18,764 nucleotides of DNA from UBA6168 sp964573725. Its GTDB lineage: Bacteria > Bacteroidota > Bacteroidia > Chitinophagales > Saprospiraceae. Positions 15,785 through 18,764 of the stretch are shown in pieces. The translations under genes and the position numbers were made by a program. The notes under the pieces are model-generated. The model saw only the letters and a list, made by a program, of their open reading frames with translations, was not told the DNA's origin and did no database searches. Every line of letters begins with the position of its first letter. Position 1 is the first letter of the stretch. The stretch covers positions 1 to 18,764 of the forward strand of contig CAZNLJ010000067.1 of assembly GCA_964573725.1 (NCBI GenBank). The letters are read 5' to 3'.

Positions 15785-16231
15785 TCAAACCTCTTCCGGA
15801 GGTGTTCCTCCCTGGACCTTGAGCCCCATGCTACGGGCGGTCCCCGCCACCATGCGCATGGCGGAAGCCAGGGTGAAGCAGTTCAAATCCGACATCTTGT
15901 CTTCCGCGATCGTGCGTACCTGGTCCCAGGAAACGGCGCCGACCTTCACCCGGTTGGGTTCCGCGGAGCCCCCCTTCACCTTGGACAACTCCAGGAGCTG
16001 GATGGCCGCCGGCGGCGTCTTGATGACGAACTCGAAGGACTTATCCTTGTACACGGACACCTGCACCGGGAGCAACTTGCCCATCTTATCCTGCGTGGCG
16101 GCGTTGAATCGCTTACAGAACTCCATGATATTGACCCCTTTGGAACCCAGGGCGGGGCCAATGGGCGGGGAAGGGTTCGCTTGGCCGCCCTTCGCCTGCA
16201 ACTTAATCAGAAATTCGACTTCTTTTGCCAT
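15785..16231 (-). CDS. rplK: 50S ribosomal protein L11
   Basis: L11 (148 aa) binds 23S rRNA at the GTPase-associated centre and helps form the stalk base with L10/L12. The N-terminal domain carries the proline-rich helix ANPSPPIGPALGSKGVNIM (residues 18-36), where thiostrepton-type antibiotics bind in other bacteria; the prolines are all present. The C-terminal RNA-binding domain holds VKVGAVSWDQVRTIAEDKM and ends with the helix LASAMRMVAGTARSMGLKV. Length is slightly above the 141-142 aa of E. coli because of a short C-terminal GGTPPEEV tail. The ATG at 16231 gives the standard MAKEV start. It lies 76 bp after nusG. Confidence 0.98.
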   Translation of the reverse strand: MAKEVEFLIKLQAKGGQANPSPPIGPALGSKGVNIMEFCKRFNAATQDKMGKLLPVQVSVYKDKSFEFVIKTPPAAIQLLELSKVKGGSAEPNRVKVGAVSWDQVRTIAEDKMSDLNCFTLASAMRMVAGTARSMGLKVQGGTPPEEV

Positions 16232-16307
16232 GGTAATAAGCTATTTGTACTGTTTCCGGATCAAGGGGAAGCGTTCACCGGGCTATCCGGCAGACAATGA
16301 TCCTGAC

Positions 16308-16856
16308 TTATTGCGTCTTTTCCACTTGCATGAAGTTCAACTCCACCTCGGTACCGCGACCGAAAATCTTGACGATGACCTTCAATTTCTTCTTATCCTC
16401 GTTCACCTCCTGGACATCCCCGACGAAATCCGTGAACGGACCATCGGTTATCTTGACGGTTTCCCCGACCAGGAAGGGTTCCAGCATCTGTTCGCCGGCA
16501 TCCTGCGATTCGTCCACCTTGCCCAGCAGCCGGTTCGCTTCCGCCTGCTGCATCGGCTCCGGCGTATTCTTGCCGAGGAAGTGGATTACATTGGGGATAT
16601 TGGCGATCGACTGGACGACCTCTCCCGTCAGCTTTGCAGGGTCCGCTTCGATCAGGATGTACCCGGGCAGGATGTTCCGCTCGGAAATCACCTTCTTCCC
16701 TGTCCGGATCTTATAGACCTTTTCCGTCGGAACGATTACCTGGGAAATGAAATCGGACCATTCGCTCCGCTGGATTTCCAGTTCGATCCTTTCCTTGATT
16801 TTCTTCTCTTTGCCGCTGATGACCCGGAGGGAGAACCATTTTTTTTCTTCGGACAT
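16308..16856 (-). CDS. nusG: Transcription elongation/antitermination factor NusG
   Basis: NusG (182 aa) binds RNA polymerase across the clamp and links it to Rho or the leading ribosome. The NGN domain spans about 6-112, with KWFSLRVISGKEKKIKERI at its start and the hallmark NILPGYILIE at 61-70. An acidic linker (GKVDESQDAGEQML) joins it to the KOW domain at about 127-178, beginning EPFLVGETVKITDGPF. Its place between secE and rplK marks it as the housekeeping copy and not a capsule-type paralogue (UpxY). It starts 24 bp after the secE stop, so the two are co-transcribed. The leader is A/T rich, without a Shine-Dalgarno motif. Confidence 0.98.
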   Translation of the reverse strand: MSEEKKWFSLRVISGKEKKIKERIELEIQRSEWSDFISQVIVPTEKVYKIRTGKKVISERNILPGYILIEADPAKLTGEVVQSIANIPNVIHFLGKNTPEPMQQAEANRLLGKVDESQDAGEQMLEPFLVGETVKITDGPFTDFVGDVQEVNEDKKKLKVIVKIFGRGTEVELNFMQVEKTQ

Positions 16857-16880
16857 GAAGGTCTGGTTTTGGCAATATTA

Positions 16881-17075
16881 TCAGGGCAGCTTGTAAATCA
16901 GTTCCTTGAACAGCCCGTTGGAGACGGCGTCCATGAGGAAGACCAACAGGGTGAAGATCGCCAACCCAACCAGCACGACCACCGTTGTACTTTGCAACAT
17001 AGGCCAGGAGGGCCAGGTTACCTTGGTGAGCAGCTCGTTATAGCTTTCCTGAAAATAAATTTTGACTTTTTCCAT
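16881..17075 (-). CDS. secE: Preprotein translocase subunit SecE
   Basis: SecE (64 aa) clamps the SecY protein channel in the inner membrane. It is the short one-helix form. Residues 1-24 are an amphipathic surface helix ending in the family motif ELLTKVTWPSW (14-24). A single membrane segment follows at about 31-48 (TTVVVLVGLAIFTLLVFL). A short tail (FKELIYKLP) closes the protein. Length is normal for Bacteroidota. The ATG at 17075 is the only suitable start. It lies 81 bp after tRNA-Trp and 24 bp before nusG, the usual arrangement. Confidence 0.97.
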   Translation of the reverse strand: MEKVKIYFQESYNELLTKVTWPSWPMLQSTTVVVLVGLAIFTLLVFLMDAVSNGLFKELIYKLP

Positions 17076-17159
17076 CGCCTGATTGCTTGAGAATTACTTT
17101 GTGTACTGCAAGCCGACCTGTCGGACCAGGTGGCATGTAGAAAGCCTTCTCCGAATTGG

Positions 17160-17232
17160 CACGGGCGGAAGGACTCGAACCCTCAGCCTACGGTTTTGGA
17201 GACCGTCGCTCTACCACTTGAGCTACGCCCGT
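17160..17232 (-). tRNA. tRNA-Trp (anticodon CCA)
   Basis: The minus strand folds into a complete 73-nt cloverleaf. The acceptor stem pairs ACGGGCG with CGCCCGT. The D arm is GCTC/GAGC. The anticodon stem ACGGT/ACCGT closes the loop CTCCAAA, so the anticodon is CCA. The T arm is GAGGG/CCTTC with the loop TTCGAGT. The discriminator base is G, as expected for bacterial tRNA-Trp. CCA is encoded directly after it (17159-17157). The gene lies between tuf and secE, its standard place in Bacteroidota, and only 17 bp after a terminator-like hairpin. Confidence 0.97.
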
Positions 17233-17249
17233 AACACTCCTTCCATATG

Positions 17250-17288
17250 CGGAAAAATTAAGCATCCAGCGGACGCTTAATTTTTCCG
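17250..17288 (-). terminator. Terminator-like 18-bp hairpin between tuf and tRNA-Trp
   Basis: In minus-strand RNA, 17288-17271 pairs with 17267-17250 over 18 consecutive base pairs around a 3-base loop (GCU). The core AAGCGUCC/GGAUGCUU is followed by AAUUUUU, as in an intrinsic terminator, and an upstream A-tract pairs with the U-run. The one G-U pair would be A-C in + strand RNA, which favours the minus strand, although A- and U-tracts on both sides could act bidirectionally. It lies 144 bp after the tuf stop and 17 bp before tRNA-Trp. A weaker 7-bp stem (CGGCAGG 17296-17302 with CCTGCCG 17318-17324) sits just before it in the transcript. Confidence 0.75.
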
Positions 17289-17432
17289 GGTGCTTCGGCA
17301 GGACATTGTTTCCATCGCCTGCCGTTCGATACTTTCCCACCGGAGATTCCGTACGGTCGTGCCGCTTTTGGAGCAGCATACGGTTCGGACACCGGGTATT
17401 GTAGATACAAGCGGGTTCGACCAGGTCCGGTC

Positions 17433-18629
17433 TTATTCGATGACTTCCGTCACCCGACCTGCACCGACCGTCCGGCCACCTTCGCGGATAGCGAAGCGGA
17501 GGCCTTTCTCCATGGCGATCGGGTTAATCAGGTGGACTTCCAGGGACACGTTGTCACCCGGCATCACCATTTCCACCCCTTCCGGCAGCTTCACGTCACC
17601 GGTCACGTCCGTGGTACGGAAGTAGAACTGCGGGCGGTAGCCGTTGAAGAACGGCGTGTGGCGGCCACCTTCGTCCTTACCCAACACGTACACCTCGCAC
17701 TTGAATTTCAGGTGCGGCTTGACGCTGCCAGGTTTGCAGATGACCATCCCGCGGCGGATGTTGTCCTTATCGATACCACGGAGGAGCAGACCGGCGTTAT
17801 CACCGGCTTCCCCGCGATCCAGCAATTTGCGGAACATCTCCACACCGGTAACGGTGGAGGTCATGGGCTTTTCGCCCGGTTTCATCATCCCGATGATTTC
17901 GACCGGGTCACCGACGTTGATGACACCGCGTTCGATACGACCGGTGGCGACCGTACCACGACCCGTGATCGAGAATACGTCTTCGATCGGCATCAGGAAG
18001 GGCTTGTCCACTTCGCGGATCGGCTCCGGAATCTCGGTATCGACTGCGTTCATCAGGTCCATGATGGCTTTCACACCCTCCGCATCGCCTTCCAGCGCCT
18101 TGAGGGCGGAACCGCGGATCACGGCGGCGGAATCACCGTCGAACTCATATTGGCTCAGCAGGTCGCGAACTTCCATCTCCACCAGTTCCAACATCTCGGG
18201 GTCATCGACCAAATCAACCTTATTCATGAAAACAACCAGTTTGGGAACACCAACCTGGCGGGCGAGCAGGATGTGCTCGCGGGTTTGGGGCATCGGGCCG
18301 TCCGTAGCGGCGACCACGATGATGGCACCATCCATTTGGGCGGCACCCGTCACCATGTTCTTTACGTAGTCCGCGTGGCCGGGACAATCCACGTGGGCGT
18401 AGTGGCGGGCCTGCGTTTCATATTCGACGTGGGCCGTGTTGATGGTGATACCACGCTCTTTTTCTTCCGGCGCCGCATCGATGGAATCGTAATCCTTCTT
18501 TTCAGCAAGACCCTGATCCGCCAGTACGGTCGTGATGGCAGCGGTCAGTGTCGTCTTGCCGTGGTCTACGTGACCAATCGTGCCGATATTCACGTGGGGC
18601 TTCTTTCTCTGAAATTGTTCTTTTGCCAT
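17433..18629 (-). CDS. tuf: Translation elongation factor Tu
   Basis: EF-Tu (398 aa) delivers aminoacyl-tRNA to the ribosome as a GTPase. The G motifs are intact: GHVDHGKT at 19-26, DCPGHADY at 81-88 and NKVD at 136-139. The switch I region (EKERGITINTAHVEY) is at 57-71. Domains 2 and 3 are complete (RGTVATGRIERG; the C-terminal FAIREGGRTVGAGRVTEV). Length is normal. The ATG at 18629 gives the standard MAKEQFQRKKPHVNIGTIGH start. The leader just before it is strongly A/T rich (TTTTTTAAAATTAAATT), with no Shine-Dalgarno motif. It sits between a tRNA, probably Thr, and tRNA-Trp, so its transcript probably begins upstream of the window. Confidence 0.99.
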   Translation of the reverse strand: MAKEQFQRKKPHVNIGTIGHVDHGKTTLTAAITTVLADQGLAEKKDYDSIDAAPEEKERGITINTAHVEYETQARHYAHVDCPGHADYVKNMVTGAAQMDGAIIVVAATDGPMPQTREHILLARQVGVPKLVVFMNKVDLVDDPEMLELVEMEVRDLLSQYEFDGDSAAVIRGSALKALEGDAEGVKAIMDLMNAVDTEIPEPIREVDKPFLMPIEDVFSITGRGTVATGRIERGVINVGDPVEIIGMMKPGEKPMTSTVTGVEMFRKLLDRGEAGDNAGLLLRGIDKDNIRRGMVICKPGSVKPHLKFKCEVYVLGKDEGGRHTPFFNGYRPQFYFRTTDVTGDVKLPEGVEMVMPGDNVSLEVHLINPIAMEKGLRFAIREGGRTVGAGRVTEVIE

Positions 18630-18667
18630 CGGAATTTAATTTTAAAAAATTATGGAGATGTGAGATG

Positions 18668-18687
18668 GCAAGGCATTCATGCCTTGC
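18668..18687 (-). promoter_or_regulatory. Hairpin in the tuf 5' leader
   Basis: GCAAGGCA (18668-18675) and TGCCTTGC (18680-18687) form a perfect 8-bp stem with a 4-base loop, 38 bp before the tuf ATG. A second stem lies closer to the tRNA (CCGGTA 18698-18703 with TACCGG 18712-18717; 8 bp in minus-strand RNA counting a G-U pair). No U-run follows directly. The pair may define processing between the tRNA and the tuf mRNA, or stabilise the tuf 5' end. Confidence 0.4.
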
Positions 18688-18727
18688 GGTTAGCGAACCG
18701 GTATTCCCGTGTACCGGCTTTTCCCGG

Positions 18728-18764
18728 AGCCAATGAAGGGAATTGAACCCCCGACCCCTTCCTT
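18728..18764 (-). tRNA. Partial tRNA, probably tRNA-Thr
   Basis: Only the 3' half is inside the window. On the minus strand it shows the 3' side of an anticodon stem (GGAAG), a 5-base variable loop (GGGTC), a T arm (GGGGG and CCCTT around TTCAATT), the acceptor strand CATTGGC and discriminator T. The three bases after it are CCG, so CCA is not encoded. The anticodon is outside the window. Thr is inferred from the usual tRNA-Thr/tuf order in Bacteroidota and from the variable loop. tRNA-Gly is a less likely alternative. Confidence 0.65.

Noticed and set aside
17188..17379. 63-codon minus-strand frame across the terminator and tRNA-Trp
   Set aside because: It reads through an essential tRNA gene and a terminator hairpin, so it is not a plausible protein gene.
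1..18764. Mobile elements, CRISPR arrays, defence or toxin-antitoxin systems
   Set aside because: No transposase or integrase motifs, no regularly spaced repeats and no terminal inverted repeats were seen; all assigned genes are housekeeping or metabolic.

Overview
The window carries the tuf-secE-nusG-rplKAJL-rpoBC region of a Bacteroidota chromosome, followed by a short tail of metabolic genes. All recognisable genes lie on the minus strand, so transcription runs from position 18764 down to 1. Evidence for Bacteroidota: the order tRNA-Thr, tuf, tRNA-Trp, secE, nusG, rplK, rplA, rplJ, rplL, rpoB, rpoC; RpoB (1273 aa) and RpoC (1437 aa) lengths and sequences typical of the phylum; A/T-rich start-codon leaders without Shine-Dalgarno motifs; and an exact TAnnTTTG promoter element. 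The DNA is G+C rich for the phylum. A Saprospiria- or Chitinophagia-like lineage is possible, but the sequence alone does not settle it.

Layout in transcription order: a partial tRNA, probably Thr (18764-18728); tuf (18629-17433); an 18-bp terminator-like hairpin (17288-17250); tRNA-Trp(CCA) (17232-17160); secE, nusG, rplK, rplA, rplJ, rplL; a 472-bp spacer with a long RNA hairpin; rpoB; a G+C-rich 109-bp spacer; rpoC; and an intrinsic terminator (5090-5057). Next come a cyclase-family hydrolase (4785-4009), an unrecognised 240-aa protein with two membrane segments (3965-3243) and a NUDIX hydrolase (3223-2666). A Bacteroidota-type promoter -7 element (2623-2616) and a structured leader precede two genes of the carboxyspermidine/carboxynorspermidine route to spermidine: a dehydrogenase (2532-1327) and the decarboxylase nspC (1315-170). 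Positions 1-169 hold no gene I can support.

The first block makes the transcription and translation core: EF-Tu, the SecE translocase subunit, NusG, the L1/L11 and L10/L12 ribosomal stalks, and the beta and beta' RNA polymerase subunits. The tail is unrelated metabolism, cut off from rpoC by a terminator. I see no mobile element, CRISPR array, defence system or clearly new multi-gene system. The less ordinary content is in RNA structure (the rplL-rpoB hairpin, the tuf/tRNA-Trp hairpin, the spermidine-operon leader), in near-complete avoidance of three codons in rpoB and rpoC, and in the unrecognised membrane protein.
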